Positions 1-8,583 of a stretch of 64,000 bases of DNA are shown in pieces. How positions within the stretch are numbered: the first letter of the stretch is position 1; the number at the start of each line of letters is the position of its first letter. A program made the translations under genes and the position numbers. The DNA comes from Flavobacterium plurextorum (GTDB lineage Bacteria > Bacteroidota > Bacteroidia > Flavobacteriales > Flavobacteriaceae): NCBI RefSeq assembly GCF_002217395.1, contig NZ_MUHD01000003.1, positions 238,060-302,059 on the forward strand, read 5' to 3'. The notes under the pieces were generated by a model. It did not search any database. It had not been told where the DNA came from and worked only from the letters and a program-made list of their open reading frames with translations.

Positions 1-1984
1 TAATATCTTTTTCAGCATTTGCAATCACAGCAAACTTCTTCATGATATTTAAAAGCTGATAATAAAAAGCACTCGAAATCAATTCTCCATCTGTCAAACG
101 AGAAGGATCTTTCGAACGAATCAATTCTAAAGATTCTGGCGGAACGCACCAATCTCCATATTTATCTTTGGTCATGATATCGTTATCCAAATAGTTTTCT
201 TCCATATAATCCATCCATTTTTTCATAGACGGATATTGTTTTTCCACTACTTTTTTATCTCCAAACTGTTGATACAACATATCAGCAACCGTAATATACG
301 TTCCCGGCCACGTTACATTATCACCATAATAACGCCAGAAAGCAGGCGCTACATCCGGAATTCCGCCGTCGATAGTTTGTGCATTTTTAATATCATCTAA
401 CCATTTAGCGTATAAAGTCTGATTATCAAATAAGAAACTTTCACCGTAAGCTCCCGTCGTTCTATCTCCTAACCAAGGCTGACGTTCATTTCTCTGCGGA
501 CAATCAATTGGCATTCCTTTATAATTCCCGCTGATTCCCCACCAAGCATTCTGAAAAATCTGATTCATAATCGGATTCGAAGAATCAAAAGTTCCTGTAG
601 TTGCAATGTCATCGTAAACGACTTTTCCAGCAAAATTTTCTAAACTTGGTTTTGTTTTAAAACCTGAAATTTCAACAAATCTAAAACCGTGATAAATAAA
701 ACGAGGTTCCCAAACTTCTTCGCCTTCACCTTTTAAAATATAAATATCAGTGGTTTTGGCATCACGCAGATTGGCAATATACAACGAACCATCAGATTGC
801 AAAGATTCGGCAAATTTCATCGTGATTTTATCCCCTGAATTTCCTTTTACTTTCAATTGTAACCAGCCTACCATATTTTGTCCCATATCTAAAATATATG
901 TTCCTTTTGGTGTCTGTTTTATAGAAATCGGTTTTACTTCCCGTTTAATTTTCATATTCGCCGACATCTGTCCTTCATAGAATCCGCCCGGTTCCTGAAC
1001 ATATTCTGCCGAAAGCCACTTTTTATCATTAAAATTTATAGTATTCCAGCCTTTCATTTCTTTACGGGCATCATATTCTTCGCCGTCGTATTCGTTGTTC
1101 GATAAAATTGGTCCATCGGTAGTAATTTTCCAAGTTTCGTCTGTGCGAATAACTTCTTTACTTCCGTCTGCATATTCAACAAACAACTGTAAAGCCATTT
1201 TTGGATATCCAAAAGTCTTAATTTTATAAGGTTTGTAATCCTGACGCATCGTAAAAAAACGTCCGTTTCCTAAAATAGTTCCCAATGCATTTTTACCTTC
1301 CTGCAATTGTGAAGTCACATCAAAAACATTGTATTTTACATTTTTCGTATAATCCGTTGGAACGGGAGCCAAAACCTGATCGCCAATTTTACTTCCGTTA
1401 ATGTAAAGTTCGTACAACCCCATTCCTAAGATATAAACTTTGGCGCTTTTGACTTTCTTTTTCAAGTCGATTTCTTTTCGCAGATAACGCGCAGATAATC
1501 TAGAATACTGCGAAATACTATCTCCAGGAGACGTTTTTTCATATCCAATCCAGCGTGTCGATTTCCAATCCGCATACGTTAAAATCCCAATGCTGAAGTG
1601 TGCTGTTTCTGCCGATTTTACGTCGCCTTTATTGGTAAAAACAATTACTTTCCAGTAAACATCTTGTCTGTCTTTTAGTTTTTTCCCATTATAAATCACA
1701 TTTACAGATTCATCGCTTTGAACCTTTCCGCTGTCCCATAAATCTGCATTTCCTGCATTTAGTTTTTCTAAAGACGAAGATGCTAAAATTTGATAAGCAG
1801 TTTGTTTTACATCATTTACGTTTGCTTTTATTTTCCAGCTCAATCTTGGCTGTAAAACATCGATTCCTTCTGGATTGGTCAGCATTTCGCACTTTAAATC
1901 CACAACACTTATTTTGTTTTGGGCTTTCGCCGAAATTGTGAAAAGTGAAAGGAATAATGTTAGATGTAAAAAAAACTTTTTCAT
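1..1984 (-). CDS. alpha-L-rhamnosidase, GH78 (3' part outside window)
   Basis: This exported GH78 enzyme should release terminal L-rhamnose from pectic oligosaccharides by inversion. About 661 codons are in the window and the reading frame is still open at the left edge, so the C-terminal end of the (alpha/alpha)6 barrel is missing. The start at 1984 gives a signal peptide ending near SAKAQ. A fibronectin-like domain and two beta-sandwich modules follow, then the GH78 signature DCPQRNERQPWLGD around residue 490, which carries conserved acidic residues of the family. It is the last visible gene of block A. A 382-bp gap of hairpin repeats separates it from the gene upstream. It is one of three GH78 enzymes here. 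The family is secure; the exact linkage cannot be read from sequence. Confidence 0.93.
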   Translation of the reverse strand, partial: MKKFFLHLTLFLSLFTISAKAQNKISVVDLKCEMLTNPEGIDVLQPRLSWKIKANVNDVKQTAYQILASSSLEKLNAGNADLWDSGKVQSDESVNVIYNGKKLKDRQDVYWKVIVFTNKGDVKSAETAHFSIGILTYADWKSTRWIGYEKTSPGDSISQYSRLSARYLRKEIDLKKKVKSAKVYILGMGLYELYINGSKIGDQVLAPVPTDYTKNVKYNVFDVTSQLQEGKNALGTILGNGRFFTMRQDYKPYKIKTFGYPKMALQLFVEYADGSKEVIRTDETWKITTDGPILSNNEYDGEEYDARKEMKGWNTINFNDKKWLSAEYVQEPGGFYEGQMSANMKIKREVKPISIKQTPKGTYILDMGQNMVGWLQLKVKGNSGDKITMKFAESLQSDGSLYIANLRDAKTTDIYILKGEGEEVWEPRFIYHGFRFVEISGFKTKPSLENFAGKVVYDDIATTGTFDSSNPIMNQIFQNAWWGISGNYKGMPIDCPQRNERQPWLGDRTTGAYGESFLFDNQTLYAKWLDDIKNAQTIDGGIPDVAPAFWRYYGDNVTWPGTYITVADMLYQQFGDKKVVEKQYPSMKKWMDYMEENYLDNDIMTKDKYGDWCVPPESLELIRSKDPSRLTDGELISSAFYYQLLNIMKKFAVIANAEKDI

Positions 1985-2366
1985 AATTTTATTTTAAGTC
2001 CCAGAGGGACGATATATTTATAGATATTATAATGGTAATTTCATTAAGCCCCAGCGGGGCGACATAATTTTCTATAGGTATCGCTCCGCCGGAGCTTTTT
2101 ATCATTTGGGTGTATATTTTGCTATAAATATTATGCTTCTCCGAAGCATCCAAAAACTTTACTTACGATAACTTCACGTTCCCAACGGATTAAAATCCGT
2201 TGCTACAGTATAATTCATTCCTCTGGAATTTCACAACGCCTAAAAGTTCCATCGGAACGATTAATTTTGTAGGGATGGATTTCAATCCGTCCTTCTTTAT
2301 GGAAATGACAAAAAGAAAAAAATCCGTTTTAATCCGTTTTTAATCCGCGTCATCTGTGTCCCATTT
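1985..2366. repeat. train of short hairpins in the gap between two hydrolase genes
   Basis: At least eight short stem-loops stand one after another. They include GTCCC-AGA-GGGAC (1998-2010), GCCCC-AGC-GGGGC (2048-2060), GCTCC-GCC-GGAGC (2083-2095), GCTTC-TCC-GAAGC (2135-2147), AACGGAT-TAAA-ATCCGTT (about 2184-2201), ATTCC-TCT-GGAAT, GTTCC-ATC-GGAAC and a GGATGGATT / AATCCGTCC pair. The stems differ in sequence but stay paired. The TTAAAA-loop hairpin with the CTACA spacer recurs near 41735. No gene or promoter is recognised in the gap. Confidence 0.75.
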
Positions 2367-3935
2367 TTACTCCGAAATCACTCGTTCCAATTTATCAGAA
2401 ACTGCAATTTCCTTTCCGTTTTTAAAGATTCTGAAACCTTTACCCTTTTTATATTTTTCTCCGGTTTTATCCCAAAGAATCGTAATAATATTTCCGTGGT
2501 ATAAAACATTGTCTAAACAAAACCAATCCCATTTTTCCTGCGGAATTAAAGGATTCACTTCTATCTTTTCATCTGTTCTTGGACGCAAACCAACCAAACC
2601 GGTAATCATTAAATCATTAAAAGTCGAGTGGTTATAATAACGACTTCTTTCTCTGTCGCCCATTAACCAATAACCTGTAGTTTCGTCTAGATATTCACCA
2701 AGATAAGGTCTTCCGCGGTAATATTGTGATTCTACATACAAATTCATTTGCTTGAAATAATCGTTTTTGGCAACATAATTCTGATTGTAATTATTCAAAA
2801 CATTGGCTAAAGCTGTTAATGTCTGCGAACTTGCAAAAGGCCAAATCGCGCCGTCCCATTCGCAGGTTCCTGTTCCGTGCGTTCTAAATCTCGGACTTCT
2901 TCGTTCTGCCGTTGTTAAACCAAATGGTGCCGAAAATCCTTTTTCATCCTTAATCTGCTCCCAAGCTTTCTCAAAACCTTTTCCTTTTTCAGGAAGATTA
3001 AAATACCACGGAATAAATCCTATAGCCTCTCTAACTTGTGCTAATGTATCTTTTTCTGTCAAAGTTTCAAAGAATTCACTTTTTGGATTCCATAATTTGG
3101 TTTCAATCAGTTGTTGCAAAACATCAGCTTTAGCTTTAAATTTTGCTTCCGCTTCCTTATCGCCTTTTATGGCAGCCATTTTAGAAATCGCTGTGGCATT
3201 TCCATACATATAACTATTAATCGTTGGTCTTGCATTTTGCACTTTTCGTCCGCCGCTTAAAGATTCTTCCATTCCATCTTTTACATCATGCTGCCAAAAC
3301 AAACCGTCCTTACGTTGACGTTCTTTCTCCCAGACGGCATAATCTGTAACCATGTCTGGATACAAATCCAATAAGAATTTTTCATCCTTATTCACCAAAT
3401 AACGATTGTATAAAGCATCCGCTGTCCAACTGCTGAATTTATACAATTTGTTCATCGGTTTTCCATCATTTCCACGATACCAAATTTTTACATCCTGCTC
3501 GATATACTGCGGATCATGAACCCATCTGAATTCGTTTATATGATGCCCTAAAGCACAACTAATCATATTGTATTTATCGGCATACGAACGATCTACCAAA
3601 AATTCTGTAATCGCAAATCCCTGAGGTGTTTTTTTGATATGTTTACGAACGCTCCACCAACGGAAATAATAAATTTCCTCAAAATTTTGCTGTGGACATT
3701 CAAACAACGGAATATTCTTTTCCATCCAAGTCCAAGCAGAATCATTAGGAATCGCAAATTTTAAGTTCTCATCTTCCATCGTGTTGAAATAATCAACATA
3801 ATGTTTGAAGTTTTTTTCTTTTAAAATAACTGATTTTCCTTTTTGAGAATATTCCGCAGTCGATTTACAACCACTGTTTATACAAGCAATTACTATCGAA
3901 AGTGTTATTATTTTATGTTTGAAATGTTGTAACAT
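2367..3935 (-). CDS. lipoprotein (alpha/alpha)6-barrel glycoside hydrolase, MGH1/GH63-like
   Basis: This 522-residue lipoprotein has a lipobox-like INSGC near residue 23, so it is probably anchored in a membrane. The body looks like a six-hairpin (alpha/alpha)6 glycosidase of the MGH1-like / glucosidase group. Visible signs are the CEWDGAIWPF segment around residue 365, of the kind that carries the catalytic acid in GH37/GH63-like barrels, and a late HSTFNDLMITGLVGLRP segment typical of barrel C-termini. The C-terminus forms a small beta domain. It sits between a GH78 and a GH95, which suggests it removes a sugar from the same branched pectic substrate. The substrate is unknown, and I would not assign a numbered GH family without a profile search. 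The start is the only ATG giving a lipoprotein signal. Confidence 0.7.
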   Translation of the reverse strand: MLQHFKHKIITLSIVIACINSGCKSTAEYSQKGKSVILKEKNFKHYVDYFNTMEDENLKFAIPNDSAWTWMEKNIPLFECPQQNFEEIYYFRWWSVRKHIKKTPQGFAITEFLVDRSYADKYNMISCALGHHINEFRWVHDPQYIEQDVKIWYRGNDGKPMNKLYKFSSWTADALYNRYLVNKDEKFLLDLYPDMVTDYAVWEKERQRKDGLFWQHDVKDGMEESLSGGRKVQNARPTINSYMYGNATAISKMAAIKGDKEAEAKFKAKADVLQQLIETKLWNPKSEFFETLTEKDTLAQVREAIGFIPWYFNLPEKGKGFEKAWEQIKDEKGFSAPFGLTTAERRSPRFRTHGTGTCEWDGAIWPFASSQTLTALANVLNNYNQNYVAKNDYFKQMNLYVESQYYRGRPYLGEYLDETTGYWLMGDRERSRYYNHSTFNDLMITGLVGLRPRTDEKIEVNPLIPQEKWDWFCLDNVLYHGNIITILWDKTGEKYKKGKGFRIFKNGKEIAVSDKLERVISE

Positions 3936-4244
3936 ATTCTAAATTATTATTTTAAAACTAATTATTTGGGCGTGTCCCTCTGGGTCGTGCTGTCCGTTCC
4001 CGCTTTTTTTTATTCGGCAGAAGCCTCACAAAAAAAGAGCTCCACTTCCATCACTCACGCGAGAGACCTTTACGTTTTCTCACTCTTTTAAGGTTTACTA
4101 CTCCTGCAAGGTTTCCAAAAGCTTGTAGGTTTAATATTCTTGTTTCACAAGCTTGTCATTTCGATCCCGAAGCTTCGGGAGAGAAATAACAAATATTGCG
4201 TGCTATTATATTTTCTTAAATCACTTATATGGTTTTAAACATTT
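3936..4244. other. 309-bp gap: GC-richer putative structured segment and a REP-like palindrome
   Basis: Bases 3970-4060 are GC-richer than their surroundings and could fold as one unit. GCGTG (3970-3974) can pair with CACGC (4056-4060), and a T run (4004-4011) with an A run (4030-4036). Next come a CAAGGTTTCC...GCTTGTAGGTTT imperfect hairpin (about 4108-4133) and a GTCATTTCGA-type element (4155-4190) whose core TCCCGAAGCTTCGGGA (4165-4180) is a perfect palindrome. No open reading frame is supported. An RNA role is a guess. Confidence 0.4.
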
Positions 4245-6695
4245 TTAATTCCCCGTAAAAGTATACGTCTGTCCCGCTTTCATATTCACATCATAAATAT
4301 TATAATTAGGCAATTCTACTTTAGGCAATTTTGCTTCTTTAGAAATAATCGGTTTCTTTACTTCCACATCATAAAACAACGGATTTGGATTCTTCCCTTT
4401 TGCTTTTTTAATTGAAGAACCTTTCAGCGTATTCTCAACTTTCAATCTACAATTCCCTCCTATTTTCGAATAGATTTTCAATTCCGAAACTTTATTATTT
4501 TTCCAAGTCATGTCGATTACAAATCCGCCTCTGGCAACCAAACCTTTAATATTTCCATCTTTCCAAACACTTGGTAAAGCCGGCAATAAATGAATCGCAT
4601 CTTCCTGACTCTGCATCAACATTTCGGCAAAACCAGCTGTGCATCCAAAATTACCATCAATTTGAAAAGGCTGATGTGCATCCAGCATATTTGGATATGT
4701 TCCTCCGCCCTTTCTTTGATCTGCTGTTACTAAATGCAGTTGATCCTGAATCAATTTATAAGCATGATTTCCGTCTAATAATCTCGCCCATAAATTTACT
4801 TTCCATCCCATTGACCAACCTGTAGATTCGTCTGTTCTATAAATCAAAGATTGTTTTGCTGCTTCAAACAATTCAGGTGTTTTAATTGCCGAAATCTGAT
4901 TACTCGGGTACAATCCATACAAATGCGAAACGTGTCTATGATTGTCTTTCGGATTATCCCAATCGTCCTGCCATTCCTGCAGCTGATTATATTTCCCAAT
5001 TTTCATTGGAGGCATTTTTGCCAAAGCATCACTCACTTTTTTCACATAAGCCGCATCTGGTGAAACCAAAGCCGAAGCTTCAATAACATGCGTAAACAAA
5101 TCAAAAATCAATTGATTATCCATTGTCGTTCCTGAGGCAATTGTTGCTTTTCCCGTTCCGCCAGCGTGCGTGTTTTCAGGAGAACTTGATGGAGCAACCA
5201 CTAAATATTTTGTGTTAGGATCAATAACCATAAAATCAAGAAAGAAATCTGCAGCGCCTTTCATAATTGGATAAATTTCTGCTAGATATTTTTTATCACC
5301 TGTATATAAATACCTTTCCCATAAATCCTGACAAACCCAAGCACCGCCAGTAGGCCACATTCCCGAAGCAGCAGAATCTACCGGAGCGGTAACACGCCAA
5401 ATATCGGTATTGTGGTGTAAAACCCATCCATTTGCATTGTACATCATTCTGGCTGTTTCTGCGCCTGTCACGGCTAATTCTTTCGCCATTTGTACAAACG
5501 GTTCATGCATTTCCTGCAGATTGGTTACCTGTGCCGGCCAATAATTCATTTCGGCATTGATATTTGTTGTGTATTTACTGTCCCAAGGCGGAGTAACCAT
5601 ATCGTTCCAAATTCCTTGTAAATTTGCTGGTTGTCCGCCCGGCTGTGAACTAGAAATTAAAAGATAGCGTCCAAATTGGAAATATAAAGCAGCCAACTGC
5701 GGATCAAACTGTTTCGAAAAATCCCTGATTCTTTCGTTTGTTGGTTTCTTAACCAAATCATTTGAGCCTAAACTAAAAGAAACTCTATTGAAGAATTTTT
5801 GATAATAATCAACATGAGCTTTTTTTATCGTTTCAAAATCTTTTACTTCGGCTTTAGCCAAATAGTCTTTACTTTTCGCAATCTCATCACCTGATATATC
5901 CTGATAATTTTTAAAATTAGTTGCAATCGAAATGTACAATGTTACTTCATCAGCTTTGTTGATGCTTAAAACTCCATTGCTGGCATCAATTTCTCCTCCT
6001 TTATTTTTTGCACTTAATCTTCCTTGAAATTTTACTTTTCCTTTTACGCCTTCAAAATTAGTTCCTAAACCTGACAGTATAATCTGTTTTCCTTCTGTCG
6101 AAGCTACTGTTTTATCAATTGGGCTGTTCATGAAAACATTACAAGTAATCTGTCCTGGCTGACTTGCGGAAAGTTTTACAACAATTACCTGATCTGAAAA
6201 TGCTGTTAGAATTTCTCTTGTAAATTCAACACCATTTACCTTGTATTTTACTTTTGCTGCAGCATTGCTGATATCTAAATCACGATAATAATCGGTATAT
6301 TTTTGATGTCCTGCGAATGAAATATAAACACTTCCAAAAGTCTGATACGGCATTCCGTCATTGGTTTGCGACATAATATCTTTGGTAGCCAAATCTTGTG
6401 CTTCATCAAACTTTCCGTCAAAAATAAGTTGTCTTACTTTTGGCAAAGCCTCTATCGATTTTGAATGTGCATTGCTGTTTGGAGAACCTGCCCAAATCGT
6501 TTCTTCATTCAATTGTAAACGTTCCACTGCCGGATCACCAAAAACCATCGCGCCCAAACGACCATTTCCCAAAGGCAATGCTTCGTTCCAGATTGCAGCT
6601 GGTTTATCGTACCATAATTTTAGGTCACTTTGTGCTGTTGCTGTCAAGGAAAAAATCCCAAAACAAATCGTTGCTATTTTAATTTTTAATCTCAT
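4245..6695 (-). CDS. GH95 alpha-L-fucosidase / alpha-L-galactosidase
   Basis: This 816-residue exported enzyme of family GH95 inverts and removes terminal L-fucose or L-galactose. The internal ATG at 6695 was chosen over the upstream one at 6734 because it opens a clean signal peptide (MRLKIKI...LTATAQ). The upstream codons lie inside repeat-derived sequence. Family signs are the N-terminal WNEALPLGNGRLGAMVFG segment, the paired asparagines in TNINAEMNYWPA near residue 378, a glutamate in SSSPENTH near 508, and an aspartate in IDGNFG near 680. These match the N/N/E/D set described for the Bifidobacterium enzyme AfcA. L-galactose and L-fucose both occur in rhamnogalacturonan-II side chains, which fits the neighbours. 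Sequence alone does not decide between the two sugars. Confidence 0.93.
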   Translation of the reverse strand: MRLKIKIATICFGIFSLTATAQSDLKLWYDKPAAIWNEALPLGNGRLGAMVFGDPAVERLQLNEETIWAGSPNSNAHSKSIEALPKVRQLIFDGKFDEAQDLATKDIMSQTNDGMPYQTFGSVYISFAGHQKYTDYYRDLDISNAAAKVKYKVNGVEFTREILTAFSDQVIVVKLSASQPGQITCNVFMNSPIDKTVASTEGKQIILSGLGTNFEGVKGKVKFQGRLSAKNKGGEIDASNGVLSINKADEVTLYISIATNFKNYQDISGDEIAKSKDYLAKAEVKDFETIKKAHVDYYQKFFNRVSFSLGSNDLVKKPTNERIRDFSKQFDPQLAALYFQFGRYLLISSSQPGGQPANLQGIWNDMVTPPWDSKYTTNINAEMNYWPAQVTNLQEMHEPFVQMAKELAVTGAETARMMYNANGWVLHHNTDIWRVTAPVDSAASGMWPTGGAWVCQDLWERYLYTGDKKYLAEIYPIMKGAADFFLDFMVIDPNTKYLVVAPSSSPENTHAGGTGKATIASGTTMDNQLIFDLFTHVIEASALVSPDAAYVKKVSDALAKMPPMKIGKYNQLQEWQDDWDNPKDNHRHVSHLYGLYPSNQISAIKTPELFEAAKQSLIYRTDESTGWSMGWKVNLWARLLDGNHAYKLIQDQLHLVTADQRKGGGTYPNMLDAHQPFQIDGNFGCTAGFAEMLMQSQEDAIHLLPALPSVWKDGNIKGLVARGGFVIDMTWKNNKVSELKIYSKIGGNCRLKVENTLKGSSIKKAKGKNPNPLFYDVEVKKPIISKEAKLPKVELPNYNIYDVNMKAGQTYTFTGN

Positions 6696-7018
6696 CTCTA
6701 TATTTTTCTTGCTACGAATTACACGAATTGGCACTAATTTCTTTTTTTATGTTTGCTTTAATTTGTTTTGCCACAGATTAAAAAGATTAAAAAGATTTTT
6801 TATCTCCATAATCTGCTAAATCTGCGAGAGTAAAATTTTCCCGCAGATTTAGCAGATTCAGCAGATTTTTTTAATCAGTGGAAATCCTTTAATCTGTGGC
6901 AACTTTTTTATTTCTTACTTCATTCATAGTATATTTTTTTTCGCCACGAATTCACGAATTTTCTCTAATTTGTTTTGCCACAGATTAAAAAATAATTCGT
7001 GAATTCGTGGCTGTTTCT
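6696..7018. repeat. CAGATT-type inverted repeats between GH95 and esterase genes
   Basis: This 323-bp gap is made of self-complementary words: CACAGATTAAAAAG, AATCTGCTAAATCTGCG and CCGCAGATTTAGCAGATT, plus CCACGAATTCACGAATT paired with AATTCGTGAATTCGTGG. The segment at about 6808-6866 matches, in inverted orientation, the segment at about 13600-13656. No gene, and no good TAnnTTTG promoter, is visible. Confidence 0.7.
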
Positions 7019-8437
7019 CTATTTTTTTACCTCGTACACTTTCAGATTTTTTTCTCCGAACATTTCATATAATTTATTAATGTCTTTCAAAGCGTTTTTC
7101 GGCAGATTTTCGGCTTTGTTGCCAAAAACATATAATTTGTCATAAGGTTCAATCACACAAGTCGATTCGTCGATTTCACCTTTTTCGTTCTTTACTTTAT
7201 TCAAATCTAAGTTTAAATATCTCGCCATAAACGGATACAAAGCCATACGTTTCGAAATTCCGAAATCATGTCCTTCTTTCGCAAAATGAGCATTTTCAAC
7301 TAAATCTTTCTTTCCGTACAATTCATACGTTCTCTGAATAAAAGGAAATTCTAATTCTGGAACTGCCAGAGTCCAGTCTTTTCCATCAGAAACAATCAAT
7401 TGCGGTTTTGGAGCCATCATTGCTGAGATTTCGGCGTTGTTTGTTCCGTTTCCACAAAGATGAATTCCACGCCCGCTTTCGCACGGACAACCGCCTGAGA
7501 AATGAGAAGAAACCATTACAACTGGAGCCGAAACTTTCACTCGATCGTCAATTGCAGCTAAAAACATCGTATGCGAACCTCCGCCAGAACCACCAGTAAC
7601 ACCAACTCTAGACATATCGGCATTTTTTACTGTTGCTAAATAATCCAGAAAACGAATTCCAGTTAAAACCTGAACTGTCGATGCAATACTGTTTCTATGT
7701 GTTTCTTCTGGAAACTGCAATAACGATTCTCCCCATGCAAATAAATCATAGCCCACGACAATTGCACCCATTTTTGCCATCATCGCACAACGATATTGTT
7801 CGTCTTTTCTATATCTTCCGTCTCCAAAATGCCCGTCAGGAGTTAAAATAACAGCTGCTTTTTTATTTAACGGATACGGTTTGTAAATAGATCCTGTTGC
7901 ATAAACACCTGGCAGAATTTCTAAGGCAATATTTTCTACGCTGTAATCTTTATAAATTCTTTTTGGAGTTAAAAGTGGTTTAGATTGTGGCATTGGGGGA
8001 GCTTTTTCTAATCCAAATGAAGTTATCATACAAGCTTTTAACTCCGTTTTACGTTTTTCCCATTCTTCTTTAGTCGAATAAAGATTTTCTAGGTAAAATA
8101 GACGTTCTTTTCCTTTATCAACTGAAACTTTATGGTTTTCATATTTTCTAATGATATAAGTTCCATCCGGCTGTTTAAAATACATCAATTCGAATGGTGC
8201 TAAAATATTAGTTAACGAAAGTGCTAGGTTTCCAGACTCAATTCTCCAGTCCGCATAATCCAGTTCTTTTCCTTTTAGCAAACCTCGATCGTCATTAATT
8301 GTAACATTAAAAGCGGTTTCTATTTTCTTCACTGTTTCAGAAACTGGTTTCCTAAAATTAGTATCCGAAGTACTTTGTGCATTTGCAAATGTCAAAGCAA
8401 AAATGGAAACTAAGAAGATGTATTTTATGTTTTTCAT
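7019..8437 (-). CDS. exported alpha/beta-hydrolase esterase (acetylxylan-esterase-like) with STN-like N-terminal domain
   Basis: This 472-residue exported protein has a signal peptide ending near FANAQ. Residues about 22-105 resemble the STN (secretin/TonB N-terminal) short domain: a helix (VSETVKKIETAFNVTI), then GNLALSLTNILAPFELMY, then a short strand ending in TYIIRK. The rest is an alpha/beta hydrolase of the acetylxylan-esterase-like kind. The nucleophile serine is in GGSGGGS near residue 284, a likely acid is in DGKDWT near 351, and the catalytic histidine is in GHDFG near 390. It probably deacetylates pectic sugars so the neighbouring glycosidases can act. The hydrolase fold is secure; the acetyl-ester substrate is inferred from context, and the STN assignment is my reading of the pattern. 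Confidence 0.8.
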   Translation of the reverse strand: MKNIKYIFLVSIFALTFANAQSTSDTNFRKPVSETVKKIETAFNVTINDDRGLLKGKELDYADWRIESGNLALSLTNILAPFELMYFKQPDGTYIIRKYENHKVSVDKGKERLFYLENLYSTKEEWEKRKTELKACMITSFGLEKAPPMPQSKPLLTPKRIYKDYSVENIALEILPGVYATGSIYKPYPLNKKAAVILTPDGHFGDGRYRKDEQYRCAMMAKMGAIVVGYDLFAWGESLLQFPEETHRNSIASTVQVLTGIRFLDYLATVKNADMSRVGVTGGSGGGSHTMFLAAIDDRVKVSAPVVMVSSHFSGGCPCESGRGIHLCGNGTNNAEISAMMAPKPQLIVSDGKDWTLAVPELEFPFIQRTYELYGKKDLVENAHFAKEGHDFGISKRMALYPFMARYLNLDLNKVKNEKGEIDESTCVIEPYDKLYVFGNKAENLPKNALKDINKLYEMFGEKNLKVYEVKK

Positions 8438-8583
8438 TTTAATCTTATTGTGATTGGTACGCTATGAAACAGATTCGCTATCGCGAAAACGCTGATTTAA
8501 ACGGATTTTTTTATTTAATAATCCAAAAAAGTTCCGTTTAAATCCGTGTCTTTACGAAGTAAATGCGTGTCATCCGCGTTCAA

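Noticed and set aside
2803..3213. 136-codon open frame on the plus strand
   Set aside because: Lies wholly opposite the (alpha/alpha)6 hydrolase gene and has no family resemblance.
6361..6819. 152-codon open frame on the plus strand
   Set aside because: Antisense shadow of the GH95 gene start, extending into repeat sequence; no recognisable domain and no ribosome-site context.
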